Counted from the first letter of the stretch, positions 11,793-20,614 are shown. The stretch is 64,000 bases of DNA from Synechococcus sp. RS9916 (GCF_000153825.1 NZ_DS022299.1:335008-399007), one strand, 5' to 3'. Notes: a model not told the origin generated them from the letters alone. Numbers and translations are program-made.

Positions 11793-12601
11793 GGTCCGAA
11801 CCGGGAGGCGCAGGCTGCCCCGCATGTGGCCCCCAGGTGTGTCGCCTGGGGTGGTGCCCATCCTGCAGCCAGTCCTGCCGTTACTCCTGCGGCAAAACTG
11901 TCCCCGCATCCATACGACTCCACCACGGGGCCAGGGGGAGCGGATGCTGAGTAGCGCCCTCCAGGGATCAAGAGTCCTCCCTGCGCACCTTCCGTCGCAA
12001 TGGTGAGCGCAGGAGCGGGGGTCAGAGAACCTTGGGGGACTTGCTCACTGGGATCCAGCCCACTTCCGATCAGAGCATTGATCACGATTCCCGCCTCCTG
12101 CAACACCGGTAAGCGCAGCCGGGGGGTGGCTGTCAGAACCTTGGCTTTGCGTGCCAAGGTCAGACCGGTGGCGTCTGTGGCCGAGACGAACACCCCATCA
12201 CAGTCGGCTAAGAGGTCCCAGGGCAGCGGATCTTGAGCCACGGGGGTGTGGCGTTCGCCAATCACGGTGATGGCACGGTCGCCTCCATCGTCGACGAGGC
12301 TGATCCCTCGCCGGCTGGGTCGATCGCGCCAGGCCACCAAGGGGTCAACCCCCAGGGATTGCAGTCTGGCCACACTTCGCTCGCCGATCGCATCCCGGCC
12401 TAGGGCCGTGAAAAAAGGAATGCGCTGGCCGGTCAGGCGCGCGAGCTGCACGGCTACGACGGCCCCGGCTCCTGCGGGTTCCTCTAGGTCACGCAGGGAG
12501 CGGCTGATTCGGCCTGGCTGCGGCAGCGCATCCACCTGCAGAAAGGTGACCCATTCCTGATGGCCAACAACGGCAAGATTCAGATGGGAGAGGTTGTTCA
12601 A
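11786..12601 (-). CDS. PfkB/ribokinase-family sugar kinase
   Basis: A 271-residue carbohydrate kinase. Features: an N-terminal beta-strand NLAVVGHQEWVTF, the GAGAVVAVQLARL region, and the C-terminal PfkB signature VESYGCGDSFAAG with the catalytic Asp and anion hole. The substrate may be a sugar or a nucleoside; motifs do not decide. The start is TTG at 12601, overlapping the upstream gene's stop as TTGA, which suggests translational coupling. Its stop overlaps the convergent 40-residue membrane protein by 7 bases. Confidence 0.85.
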   Translation of the reverse strand: MNNLSHLNLAVVGHQEWVTFLQVDALPQPGRISRSLRDLEEPAGAGAVVAVQLARLTGQRIPFFTALGRDAIGERSVARLQSLGVDPLVAWRDRPSRRGISLVDDGGDRAITVIGERHTPVAQDPLPWDLLADCDGVFVSATDATGLTLARKAKVLTATPRLRLPVLQEAGIVINALIGSGLDPSEQVPQGSLTPAPALTIATEGAQGGLLIPGGRYSASAPPGPVVESYGCGDSFAAGVTAGLAAGWAPPQATHLGATCGAACASRFGPY

Positions 12602-13101
12602 GGAATGGGCAGCAGTGACTTCGCGGCATCACGAATTTGCACACTGATCTTGCCTCCTACCTGATTCACACCGACGGAGCCCGTGACCTCCAAGGGATTC
12701 TCCTCGCTTGTTGAGACGACCACAGGTTCACCGTTTTCGCCCTGCACCGACACAGGCGCCTGCACTTCTTCAACGCTCACATCGCCGGCAACCTCAACAT
12801 CACCTTTGACGCCCACCGACCCTTGAACCGGAAGCGTTGCAGCGGCCTCAATCTGCAGACTTTCTGCGCCCTTGATCTTCAAGGGTTCACGCAAGGCATC
12901 GATCTGTAGGTTTCCCACCACCTGCACGGGCAACGGCTGATCCAGGGGCAGAGCAATGGGGATGGGTTGCTTGAGGATCTGTATGGCTGCCACTGCGATT
13001 GCCCAGGCCGCCAAGGCGATGGCCAAGGGCCAGCGAGAGGCCATGGCCAGTGAAAACCACAAGGGCGACGACGACGTGAATCCTGGCTTGGACTCAGGCA
13101 T
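12598..13101 (-). CDS. Membrane-anchored protein with repetitive beta-rich domain
   Basis: A 167-residue protein. One transmembrane segment at ~25-43 (PLAIALAAWAIAVAAIQIL) is followed by an extracytoplasmic part built of short V/G-rich units (VQGSVGVKGDVEVAGDVSV, VSVQGENGEP, VTGSVGVNQVGG), which suggests a small beta-helix or beta-sandwich. ATG at 13101 is chosen over a TTG at 13116. The last codon overlaps the sugar-kinase start, so the two are likely one operon. No family is recognised and no function is offered. Confidence 0.65.
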   Translation of the reverse strand: MPESKPGFTSSSPLWFSLAMASRWPLAIALAAWAIAVAAIQILKQPIPIALPLDQPLPVQVVGNLQIDALREPLKIKGAESLQIEAAATLPVQGSVGVKGDVEVAGDVSVEEVQAPVSVQGENGEPVVVSTSEENPLEVTGSVGVNQVGGKISVQIRDAAKSLLPIP

Positions 13102-13194
13102 TGTCTCCACTGGCAATGGTGATGTTCCGGTTTTATCAGCTCCGGAGATTCATGGCAGTGGTTTGGTGCTGATCGTGATCAGCAGTTGGTCGTC

Positions 13195-13464
13195 TTAGAG
13201 CTCGTATTCCTCTTCGAAGTTTTTAAGCAAGTCTTTGTAAAGAGCCAGCGTGGCTTCGCTCTGTTCTGTAAATCCTTCGAGTTTGTAGAGCTCGCCCAGC
13301 TGTTTAGCGGCGAGGTGCACTTGCGCGAATGCCTCGGCGTATTCGTTTTGAATGTCTTCTTCGGTGATGTCACGGATCATCGCCGAAATGAATTCGACTT
13401 TTTTGATGGAGGCGGCAATGTCCGCTTCCATCTCCTTATTGAGCTTGCGCCGCTTGCGGACCAT
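13195..13464 (-). CDS. Conserved helical hypothetical protein
   Basis: An 89-residue, highly charged, all-helical cytoplasmic protein (VRKRRKLNKEMEADIAASI at the start; a tetratricopeptide-like pair of helices, EAFAQVHLAAKQLGELYKL, near the middle; an acidic tail). The ATG at 13464 is chosen, as the upstream open frame lies over the next gene's control region. I do not recognise a named family. It lies between a membrane protein and an hli gene, all on the minus strand. Confidence 0.7.
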   Translation of the reverse strand: MVRKRRKLNKEMEADIAASIKKVEFISAMIRDITEEDIQNEYAEAFAQVHLAAKQLGELYKLEGFTEQSEATLALYKDLLKNFEEEYEL

Positions 13465-13531
13465 CCCTTCGTTGAGTGGGCCGCTCACCTTACGCTGGCC
13501 CCAGGGGGAGCTTGGGGCCAGCAGCCGTTTT

Positions 13532-13768
13532 TCAGAAGCAGAAGGGCAGCATCTTGGTGCTGCAGGCGACGTAGCCATCAACCAGTGGGCCGAGACCGAT
13601 CTGATGGATGATCCCCTGTCCGGTGAGGGCTTCGGTGAGCACACCGATCACAAAGCCCAACATTGCGGCGCGCCCGTTGAAGCGTTCGACCTGGCTGAGC
13701 TGTTCTTGGTGGATTGAGCGAGCGGCACTGTCTTGGAACCACTTGTCATTCGCTTGCTGGTTGGCCAT
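13532..13768 (-). CDS. hli: High-light-inducible protein (HLIP/SCP)
   Basis: A 78-residue thylakoid protein with one chlorophyll-binding helix. The chlorophyll a/b-binding signature is ERFNGRAAMLGFVIGVLTEAL at ~27-47, with Glu, Asn and Arg as pigment and salt-bridge residues. HLIPs dissipate energy and protect PSII assembly and chlorophyll turnover, and are usually induced by high light and nutrient stress. The gene stands alone downstream of thiD on the same strand (70 bases). A second hli gene lies at 31849-32067. Confidence 0.93.
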   Translation of the reverse strand: MANQQANDKWFQDSAARSIHQEQLSQVERFNGRAAMLGFVIGVLTEALTGQGIIHQIGLGPLVDGYVACSTKMLPFCF

Positions 13769-13838
13769 GAACCCTCCTTCGACTGTTGAAGATTGTAACG
13801 GATTGTTGACGCTTGTATCGAGGGCTTATGTGTTTCGG

Positions 13839-14648
13839 TTAGTTCCCTGAAGTACGCCAGTGGCAAATCGGTCCCTGGCCGTGGCCGATGGCCAAAGCTC
13901 TTTGCAGGCCTTGTTTGACGTAGGTCCTCCCTGTATCGATGGCGAGGTGGAGGCCCTGCTGCTTGGCAAGGCCGGCTGTGATCGCTGCCGAAAGGCTGCA
14001 GCCCGTTCCATGGCTGTGGGGCGTGTTGATCCACTCTCCTTCGAGCCAATGCGGCTCTCCGTCGAAGAACAGATCTCTGCCGCCCAGGTCTTGTTGGCCG
14101 CAGCGCTTGATCAGCACGGCTGCAGCGCCTTGGTTGTGGAGCTTGGTCGCGGCGCTGACGGCGCTTGCTTCATCGCAGATCTCTTCGCCGCTCAGCAGTT
14201 GGGCTTCGTGGCGGTTGGGTGTCAGCAGGGTGGCCATCGGCAGCAGCTCATGGCGAATGGTCACAACCGCGCTGGGCTCGAGCAGCACGGCTCCAGTGCG
14301 ACTCACCATCACGGGGTCAACCACAAGGGGGATGGGCCAGTGGCGGAGTTCGTCTGCGGTTGCCTGAATTAACTCATCGTTCATCAGCATCCCCGTCTTC
14401 ACGGCGCTGACGTTCAAATCCCCTTTCACCGCCTCGATCTGAGCCTTGAGTCCGGAGGCCGGCAAAGGGTCGACGCGTGAAACCCCGCACGTGTTCTGCG
14501 CTGTGATGCAGGTGATGGCGGTGCAGCCGTGCACTTCAAAAGCCATGAACGTGAGCAGGTCGGCTTGAATTCCTGCTCCGCCTCCGGAGTCACTGCCCCC
14601 GATGGTGAGGGCGATGGGTGGGGTGATGTGCTCAGGCTTGATCGTCAT
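13839..14648 (-). CDS. thiD: Hydroxymethylpyrimidine (phosphate) kinase
   Basis: Phosphorylates HMP and HMP-phosphate for thiamine synthesis. The 269 residues carry the family marks: GSDSGGGAGIQADL at the N-terminus, ITAQNT, AVKTGML, VDPVMVSRTGAVLL, and the anion-hole segment HSHGTGCSLSAAI. ATG at 14648 (MTIKPEHIT) is chosen; an alternative TTG at 14681 would run into nth. It follows nth on the same strand with 17 bases between, so the two are probably co-transcribed although their jobs are unrelated. Confidence 0.95.
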   Translation of the reverse strand: MTIKPEHITPPIALTIGGSDSGGGAGIQADLLTFMAFEVHGCTAITCITAQNTCGVSRVDPLPASGLKAQIEAVKGDLNVSAVKTGMLMNDELIQATADELRHWPIPLVVDPVMVSRTGAVLLEPSAVVTIRHELLPMATLLTPNRHEAQLLSGEEICDEASAVSAATKLHNQGAAAVLIKRCGQQDLGGRDLFFDGEPHWLEGEWINTPHSHGTGCSLSAAITAGLAKQQGLHLAIDTGRTYVKQGLQRALAIGHGQGPICHWRTSGN

Positions 14649-14665
14649 GGGGGGTGTGGGTTGGA

Positions 14666-15319
14666 TCAGGGTTTGCGCCAAATCACCGGCTTCCTGCGGT
14701 TCGGGTAAAGCTCGGTGCAGAGCGGGCAGACGGTGCCATCGCAGCCACGGGCTGTGCAGTACTCGCGGCCGTAAAAAATGATCTGGAGGTGGAGTTTGTT
14801 CCAGGCCTCTTCAGGGAACAGTTGTTTGAGATCCCGTTCGGTGCGTTGCACGCTGTCGCCGGAGCTCAGGCCCCAGCGTTGCGCAAGGCGATGGATGTGC
14901 GTGTCCACGGGAAAGGCGGGAACGCCGAAGGCTTGGGCCATCACCACGCTGGCTGTTTTGTGGCCGACACCAGGAAGCGCTTCCAGTTCCTCGAAGCTGG
15001 CGGGTACCTCTCCGTCGTAAGCGGTGACGAGGATCTGGGCGAGTTTTTTGACGTTGCGTGCCTTTGTTTTCGCCAGGCCGAGCTGGCGGATGTGGTTCAG
15101 GATTGTTTCTTCGTCCAGCGCGGCCATGGCTGCGGGTGTTGGTCCTGCAGCGAAGAGGGCGGGGGTGACCTCGTTCACCTTTTTGTCAGTGCACTGGGCG
15201 CTGAGCAGAACCGCGATCAGAAGGGTGAACGGATCGCTGTGGTCGAGCGGGATTGGGGTTTCTGGATAGGTCTCCTCAAGGCGCTGGAGGATCCTTTGGG
15301 CACGTTCGCGTTTCTTCAA
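14666..15319 (-). CDS. nth: Endonuclease III (DNA glycosylase/AP lyase)
   Basis: Removes oxidised pyrimidines in base-excision repair. The helix-hairpin-helix LEALPGVGHKTASVV contains the catalytic Lys, and VDTHIHRLA the catalytic Asp. At the C-terminus four cysteines appear (EYCTARGCDGTVCPLC), the expected 4Fe-4S loop, but their spacing is C-x4-C-x4-C-x2-C instead of the usual C-x6-C-x2-C-x5-C. There is no ATG near the domain start; TTG at 15319 (KKRERAQRIL) is chosen, giving ~217 residues; the frame stays open up to 15478, so the start is uncertain. Confidence 0.93.
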   Translation of the reverse strand: MKKRERAQRILQRLEETYPETPIPLDHSDPFTLLIAVLLSAQCTDKKVNEVTPALFAAGPTPAAMAALDEETILNHIRQLGLAKTKARNVKKLAQILVTAYDGEVPASFEELEALPGVGHKTASVVMAQAFGVPAFPVDTHIHRLAQRWGLSSGDSVQRTERDLKQLFPEEAWNKLHLQIIFYGREYCTARGCDGTVCPLCTELYPNRRKPVIWRKP

Positions 15320-15477
15320 CCCGGGCCGATTGCGCTTCGGGGCGGACCCTAGGGCTGCCAGCCCTAGAGGGACGAGCTTGTAGCAAGGGCTACCGTTTTT
15401 AACTTCCGTTAAGGATTGCGCCCCCTGTCTGGTTTGCTGCCCCGGCCCATTCAGGATGTTGATCCTGAGGAAGATCA

Positions 15478-15666
15478 ATGGCCAACGCCGGCAACCCCCG
15501 TCGCGGAACCAGCTTGAAGTGGGAATCGAATGGCGAATTGGCAGGAGCTGATCTTCGCCACATCCTTCAGCGGCTCCAGGATGCGGATCCCAAGGCTCAG
15601 GGCTTGAACAGCTGCGAGTTCGGTTGCGATCTGACCAGTCGTCCTCCTCAGACGCCCTCGGCTTAG
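15478..15666 (+). CDS. Small hypothetical protein
   Basis: A 62-residue hydrophilic protein with a short basic start (NPRRGTSLKWES) and an amphipathic helix (GADLRHILQRLQDADPKAQGL) ahead of a Cys pair (NSCEFGCDL). It starts on ATG. No family is recognised. It lies on the plus strand between the nth and rhomboid regions; codon use looks like that of its neighbours, which supports real coding. Confidence 0.55.
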   Translation: MANAGNPRRGTSLKWESNGELAGADLRHILQRLQDADPKAQGLNSCEFGCDLTSRPPQTPSA

Positions 15667-15719
15667 TCAGCCTTTGGCCGCCTGACCCACCTAGGGTTTT
15701 GGTCGTTGAGGTGACCTGA

Positions 15720-15932
15720 ATGACTCCTGTTGTGAGAGGCGTGCTCTACGTCTCTGTCTGGGTGGTGCTTTGGGGAACCGTGGCCTCGCTGATCGATTGG
15801 GTGCTGCTAGCAGGGGAGGTCTACGGTGCGGGATCGTTCGGCCAGGCCTCCACATTCATTGCTTACGGCGCAGCCACAGTGGTGTTGGCGGTGCGTTTGT
15901 CCGGGCGTTTCCTTGCCCAGGATGAAGGGTGA
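15720..15932 (+). CDS. Small two-helix membrane protein
   Basis: A 70-residue integral membrane protein: helix one VLYVSVWVVLWGTVASLIDWVLL, a polar Gly-rich loop, and helix two FIAYGAATVVLAVRLSGRFL, ending in a charged tail. It lies 53 bases after the preceding small gene and may share its transcript. I recognise no named family and propose no function. Confidence 0.65.
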   Translation: MTPVVRGVLYVSVWVVLWGTVASLIDWVLLAGEVYGAGSFGQASTFIAYGAATVVLAVRLSGRFLAQDEG

Positions 15933-15975
15933 TTGACGCAGAGTTTTCGATGCTCAGGTCGTTTGCTGCTGCTGC

Positions 15976-16590
15976 TCAAGCTTGATTGGCTTTCCGGGCT
16001 GTGGCAGCAGCGGCTATGAGGCCTCCGATAAAGCCTCCGGTGTGGCCAATCCAGCTCACGCCGGGTGGTGATGCCCAGGGCAGCAGGCCGAACAGCGAAC
16101 TCCCGTACAGGCAGAGCACCAGCACGCTCAGTCCCAGGCTGAGTGGCCGGCGTTCAATCAGGCCAATCGCCAGCAGGTAGGCCAGCAGCCCATACACCAC
16201 GCCCGAGAGCCCATGGCTACCGACGGGCCAGAACAGCCAGATCGGGATCTCGAGGCAGATCACACCCATCCAGACCGCCAGATAAGCCCGTAATCCCTTG
16301 AGCATCACCAGATAGCTGAGGGGGAGAAACACCAGGGTGTTGGTGAGCAGATGGCTGAATCCGCCATGGCTGAAAGGCGCAGTGAAGAGCGTCCACCACC
16401 CACTGCCCGGGTGAATCGCGAGTGACCACTGTCCTCTCAGGAACAGCGTGTCGATCAGCTCCTGCAGCCAGGCAAGTCCCACGAGCACCAGAGGCAGGCT
16501 GAGGGACAGGGCACGTCTTGCGACGGGGTCAGGCGTTGGTTGCGTCAGGGGTTGAGATCGGTGACCTGCCAGCCATTGTTGGCAATCCAT
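15976..16590 (-). CDS. Rhomboid-family intramembrane serine protease
   Basis: A 204-residue integral membrane protein. The catalytic Ser lies in SHGLSGVVYGLLAY and the catalytic His in WIGHTGGFIGG, the paired signature of active rhomboids; HGGFSHLLTNTLVFLPL matches the family's TM2 His/Asn region. It cleaves transmembrane substrates within the membrane; the target is unknown. Its 5' end overlaps the preceding PPOX gene by 46 bases, so both belong to one minus-strand operon with the SIMPL gene. Confidence 0.9.
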   Translation of the reverse strand: MDCQQWLAGHRSQPLTQPTPDPVARRALSLSLPLVLVGLAWLQELIDTLFLRGQWSLAIHPGSGWWTLFTAPFSHGGFSHLLTNTLVFLPLSYLVMLKGLRAYLAVWMGVICLEIPIWLFWPVGSHGLSGVVYGLLAYLLAIGLIERRPLSLGLSVLVLCLYGSSLFGLLPWASPPGVSWIGHTGGFIGGLIAAAATARKANQA

Positions 16591-17120
16591 CGCCGGCGTC
16601 GGTGGGGTGAGCCGGTCAGTTCCAGCAGTTCCACCTGATGGATCTCCAGGCTGAGCAAGGCGAAGGAGTCAGGAGTTGGCGTGCCATCAAGGATGGCGGA
16701 AGGGAAGTGGGCTGTCGCCTCCAGGGGCTGGCCGGGTGCGGGCCAGCCCCATAACGCCCGCCCTTCTGGGCGTAACTGCATCCAGTGGGCCTGTTCTCTC
16801 TCTTGTTGTGTCTCAGGTGCCAGCTTCAACGCGACTCCTCGCAAACGGAATTGACATCGGGCTTTGGGAAGAAGCCAGCAGAGTTCAGCGCGCGGTTCGC
16901 CGGCTAGGTCTTCCACCTTGGTGCTGCGGGCATCGGTGAACAGCTCCAGGGTGCTGCCTTCCCGCCACCCACGAAACACCAGGGTGCGGACTCGGGGGCT
17001 GCCATCGCTGGCCACCGTCGCCAACTGCAGCCAACGACTCATTGGGGAGCGTCCCTCTTTGCGTTGGGCCGCTTTCAGTAAGGGACGCCAAGGGGGGAGC
17101 TGCGATGGAGCCGAGGTCAT
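16545..17120 (-). CDS. FMN-binding PPOX-type flavoprotein (alr4036/Npun_F5749 family)
   Basis: A 191-residue flavoprotein with the split-barrel FMN fold of pyridoxamine-phosphate oxidase. Visible are the strand LATVASDGSPRVRTLVFRG, the FMN phosphate-binding region FTDARSTKVEDL, and the C-terminal RRRRW that in PNPOx relatives contacts the cofactor or substrate. It is shorter than true PdxH and belongs to a cyanobacterial and plant side family, so vitamin B6 synthesis is not certain. It starts within the stop of the SIMPL gene (TCAT overlap) and overlaps rhomboid downstream. Confidence 0.85.
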   Translation of the reverse strand: MTSAPSQLPPWRPLLKAAQRKEGRSPMSRWLQLATVASDGSPRVRTLVFRGWREGSTLELFTDARSTKVEDLAGEPRAELCWLLPKARCQFRLRGVALKLAPETQQEREQAHWMQLRPEGRALWGWPAPGQPLEATAHFPSAILDGTPTPDSFALLSLEIHQVELLELTGSPHRRRRWIANNGWQVTDLNP

Positions 17121-17878
17121 TGGACGCGGAACGTGACGCCCATCACTGCTGTGATGTCTTTCCAGATTGTGCGCGTGTCGTAAGAGCCGTAACTGCTCAT
17201 GCTGGTGGAATTCGGCTCCGTGATTTGAAAGGTTCCGGTGTCGGCTTGGGTGATCGCGCCGATCCCTGAACCCGCTTGGTCGGCAATGGCTTCGGCGCGG
17301 CGCTTGGCATCCGCTGTGGCTTTGGCCAGCATGTCGACCCGTTTTTCCGCCAGACGGGTGAAGGTGTAAGCCGGGGGACGGATGCTCAGAGAAACGCCCT
17401 GGCCCACCAATTCACCGATGCGTCGGGAGACGCTGCTGATTAATTCGACATTGCTCGTGCTGATCTGAATGGATTGTCGGGTTGTCCAGCGGGTGCTGAT
17501 CAAGGCTCCGGTGACCCGGTTCCGTTCGTCTTGGCTGTTGGATTGGATCACGCCAAGGCTGATGGCTTCATTGGGAATGCTCTGCGCTCTCAGAAACGCC
17601 AAGGTGCGCTTGAGCTGGGGTTGAAGCGCCTGGTAAGCCTCTTGCTGGCTGGATCCGCTGCCGCTGACCTCCACGTTCCAATCTACGGAATCACTTTTGA
17701 TCCGTTCCGTGCTGGCTCCCGTCACCGTGATCGTGTCTGCTGCGGTGCGGATGCCTCGCACGGCCACGGAGCCGGCGATCACCAGTCCAGCGCTCAACAC
17801 CAACATCGGCAACACCAGCGGAGGGGTGCGACGTAAGACGTCAACCAGCGCGGGCCTGGATGAGGACGATGCCGGCAT
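17117..17878 (-). CDS. SIMPL-domain (DUF541) periplasmic protein
   Basis: A 253-residue protein with an N-terminal membrane anchor (LVLPMLVLSAGLVIAGSVAV, ~20-40) followed by the SIMPL/DUF541 domain: ITVTGASTERIKSDSVDWNVEVSG at its start and DAKRRAEAIADQAG near the end. Related proteins (BP26, YggE) sit in the periplasm or outer membrane and are linked to oxidative-stress tolerance. It is the first gene of a tight three-gene run with the PPOX flavoprotein and rhomboid. Confidence 0.88.
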   Translation of the reverse strand: MPASSSSRPALVDVLRRTPPLVLPMLVLSAGLVIAGSVAVRGIRTAADTITVTGASTERIKSDSVDWNVEVSGSGSSQQEAYQALQPQLKRTLAFLRAQSIPNEAISLGVIQSNSQDERNRVTGALISTRWTTRQSIQISTSNVELISSVSRRIGELVGQGVSLSIRPPAYTFTRLAEKRVDMLAKATADAKRRAEAIADQAGSGIGAITQADTGTFQITEPNSTSMSSYGSYDTRTIWKDITAVMGVTFRVQ

Positions 17879-17954
17879 GACGGTCTTCTCGCGGATGCTC
17901 CAAGCACCCTATAAATGATTCAGGTAACAGTCCTGACGAAATGATGATGGACCT

Positions 17955-19082
17955 GTGACCAGCTGCGACTGTGATCTCGCTGTGGTCGGCGCAGGCCTGG
18001 CCGGAACGACGTTGCTGGCTTCCCTGCGTTTGGCTGGCTGGCAGGGGAGCGCCATGGTCATCGAGGTAGGGCGCGGCCCTGGAGGGAGGGCCTCCACCCG
18101 TCTGCGCCGTGACAATCCCCATTGGCGCCTCGACCATGGCGCGCCAGTGCTGCATCTCCAGTCGGGTGGTGGTGGAGCACTGGCCGATTTGCTTCAGAAG
18201 CTTGAGGCGATGGGGGCGATCAGCGCTGACACGTCCGAGTCGGTCTGCGTTGGCCTCGATGGTCTTCAGTCGTTGGACACCACCTCGGCTGGCTTTGATG
18301 CAGGCGGATCCTGTTGGCGGGGACGTCCGACGATGGGATCGGTGGCCGCGGCGTTGCTCGACCTCGCGGGTGATTCAGTGATCCGGCGTTTTGGCGTGCG
18401 CGTCCAGACCCTTCAGGCGTCGGACCGTGGCTGGGACCTGCACGATCAACACGGGCAGGCCGTTGTCAATGCCCGGATGCTGGTGTTGAGCGGCAACATG
18501 CTCGCCCATCCCCGTTCTCTAGCCATGTTGGGGTTGGCGAACCGACCACTTCGGGAGGCTTGTGCTGTTGGGCTGGATCCTGTGTTGGATCAAGCCCTTG
18601 ATCGGATCGCATCGATGCGGATGGCTCCGCGCTGGAATCGGATGTTGGCGTTGTCAGCGGAGCCTGCTGAAGTCGCCTCTTGGCCCCGGCAGATTGTGCT
18701 GAGTGCCGCCGCTTCTCAGCAGTGGCAGCTTGAACGTCTTGTGGTGCAGCCCATGGCCGATGACTCTGTTGGTTTAGTGGTGCATGGTCTGACTGACTCG
18801 GTTCCCGTGCCGATGGATTTGTTGTCGCCCTGGCCCTCGCTGGCAGCCGCGGTCGCCTCGGCTGACGACCTGGGCGTCATGCGTTGGGGTGCTGCGCGTC
18901 CCCTCGACCATCCCCTGCCCGTGGATCTGCAGTGGTGCCCAAAGGTGGCGCTGGGATTCTGCGGTGACTGGATTGATGGGCCTGGCTTTGGCCGTGCCCA
19001 TGGCGCCATGGCCAGTGCCGTCGCACTGGCCGATCGGATTGTTGAGCACGATGCCCTTGTCGCTTCGGGAGCGATGGCATGA
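17955..19082 (+). CDS. FAD-dependent NAD(P)-binding oxidoreductase (renalase-like)
   Basis: A 375-residue flavoprotein. The dinucleotide-binding motif VVGAGLAGTTLLASLRLAG opens the protein, followed by VIEVGRGPGGRAST, as in renalase and related amine-oxidase-like enzymes; the C-terminal FAD contact is GFCGDWIDGPGFGRAHGAMASA. It starts on GTG. Its stop overlaps the ATG of the next gene (ATGA), so it is translationally coupled to a carotenoid-isomerase-like enzyme. The substrate is unknown; a role in pigment or quinone chemistry is inferred from the partner alone. Confidence 0.82.
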   Translation: MTSCDCDLAVVGAGLAGTTLLASLRLAGWQGSAMVIEVGRGPGGRASTRLRRDNPHWRLDHGAPVLHLQSGGGGALADLLQKLEAMGAISADTSESVCVGLDGLQSLDTTSAGFDAGGSCWRGRPTMGSVAAALLDLAGDSVIRRFGVRVQTLQASDRGWDLHDQHGQAVVNARMLVLSGNMLAHPRSLAMLGLANRPLREACAVGLDPVLDQALDRIASMRMAPRWNRMLALSAEPAEVASWPRQIVLSAAASQQWQLERLVVQPMADDSVGLVVHGLTDSVPVPMDLLSPWPSLAAAVASADDLGVMRWGAARPLDHPLPVDLQWCPKVALGFCGDWIDGPGFGRAHGAMASAVALADRIVEHDALVASGAMA

Positions 19083-20614
19083 GCGCAAGCCATTGCGACG
19101 TGGTTGTGATCGGCAGTGGCATCGGAGGACTCTGCTGCGGGGCGTTGACGGCCCGCGCTGGCCATGAGGTGCTGGTGCTGGAAGCCCATCAGCAACCGGG
19201 CGGTGCGGCCCACGGGTTTCGCCGTGGTGGCTATCACTTCGAGTCGGGTCCTTCGCTTTGGAGTGGCCTTGGTCGCTGGCCCACCAACAATCCTCTCGCT
19301 CAGATCCTGAGGGCTCTGGATCAGCCTCTGGATCTGATCTCCTATCGCGATTGGGATGTGCTGTTCCCTGAAGGGGATTTGCGCATCGGTGTTGGATCAA
19401 CAGGCTTCGAAGCCGTCGTCCAGCAGTTGCGGGGCGATGCAGTGCTGTTGGAGTGGCAGCGCTTCTGTGAGGTGCTCAAACCGGTGGCCGCTGCGGCGGA
19501 TGCGTTGCCCCTGCTTGCCTTGCCGCCAGGGGCTGATGCCATGGGTGCTTTGTTGAAGCGCAGTGGCCGTTTGTTGCCCCATCTCCAGGCTCTGCGTCAT
19601 CTCGGCGGAGCCTTCGGCCCCTTGGTGGATCGCCATCTGCGCGATCCTTTTTTGCGTCATTGGGTGGATCTGCTCTCGTTCCTGATCAGCGGCATGCCCA
19701 TGGGTGACACCAATGCTGCAGCGATGGCCACGCTGTTCGGTCAGTGGTTTGAGCCTGACGCCTGTCTGGATTACCCAAGGGGCGGTAGTGCTTCGGTGGT
19801 GGCAGCCCTGGTGGCGGGGCTGCAGGGTCATGGCGGCAGCCTTCGCTGCGGAGCCCGGGTGCATCAGCTGCTGTTGGATGGCGACCGGGTATGTGGCGTC
19901 GAGCTCGACAATGGCGAGCGGATCACCGCAACGCATGTGGTGAGCAATGTCGATGCATGGGGCTTGGCCCAACTGTTGCCTGAAGGTGCTGCGCAACGTT
20001 GGCGGCGGAAGCTGGCGTCGACGCCGACCTGCGGCTCTTTCCTCCACTTGCACCTTGGCTTTGATGCCAGCGGACTCGACCCTTTGCCCCTGCATCAGGT
20101 TTGGGTCGGTGACTGGGATCGTCCGATCGATGCGGAACAGAACACTGCGGTGATTTCAATCCCTTCGGTGCTTGACCCGGAGATGGCACCAGCCGGCCAT
20201 CACGTTCTGCATGCCTACACCCCAGCGAGCGAACCTTGGCAGCTGTGGGCTTCTCTCGATCAAGGTTCAGAGGACTACGCCCGTCTCAAGCAGGATCGCT
20301 GTCAGATTTTCTGGTCGTTGCTGGAGGCCCGAATCCCTGACCTACGGGAACGTTGCCAGGTGGTGATGGAGGGCACACCGCTGACGCATCGCCATTTTCT
20401 CAATGTGCATCAGGGCAGTTATGGCCCTGCCCTGTCGGCGGCCAAGGGTTTGTTCCCCGGCGTCACGACGCCGCTGAAGGGGCTCTGGTGTTGCGGTGCC
20501 AGCACGTTTCCAGGGATTGGAATCCCACCGGTTGCGGCCAGTGGAGCGATGGCGGCCCATGGGATTGCCGGGCCCCGTGCCCAGCAGGAGCTGCTGGACA
20601 CCCTGGGGCTTTAA
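19079..20614 (+). CDS. Carotenoid isomerase / phytoene-desaturase-like FAD enzyme
   Basis: A 511-residue enzyme of the CrtI/CrtISO family. It has the N-terminal Rossmann motif VIGSGIGGLCCGALTARAGHEVLVLEA, then QPGGAAHGFRRGGYHFESGPS, the long substrate domain, and the C-terminal FAD motif GLWCCGASTFPGIGIPPVAASGAMAA. CrtISO proteins isomerise poly-cis lycopene; several paralogues of unknown substrate exist in cyanobacteria, so the exact reaction is open. The start codon overlaps the preceding flavoprotein stop. Confidence 0.85.
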   Translation: MSASHCDVVVIGSGIGGLCCGALTARAGHEVLVLEAHQQPGGAAHGFRRGGYHFESGPSLWSGLGRWPTNNPLAQILRALDQPLDLISYRDWDVLFPEGDLRIGVGSTGFEAVVQQLRGDAVLLEWQRFCEVLKPVAAAADALPLLALPPGADAMGALLKRSGRLLPHLQALRHLGGAFGPLVDRHLRDPFLRHWVDLLSFLISGMPMGDTNAAAMATLFGQWFEPDACLDYPRGGSASVVAALVAGLQGHGGSLRCGARVHQLLLDGDRVCGVELDNGERITATHVVSNVDAWGLAQLLPEGAAQRWRRKLASTPTCGSFLHLHLGFDASGLDPLPLHQVWVGDWDRPIDAEQNTAVISIPSVLDPEMAPAGHHVLHAYTPASEPWQLWASLDQGSEDYARLKQDRCQIFWSLLEARIPDLRERCQVVMEGTPLTHRHFLNVHQGSYGPALSAAKGLFPGVTTPLKGLWCCGASTFPGIGIPPVAASGAMAAHGIAGPRAQQELLDTLGL

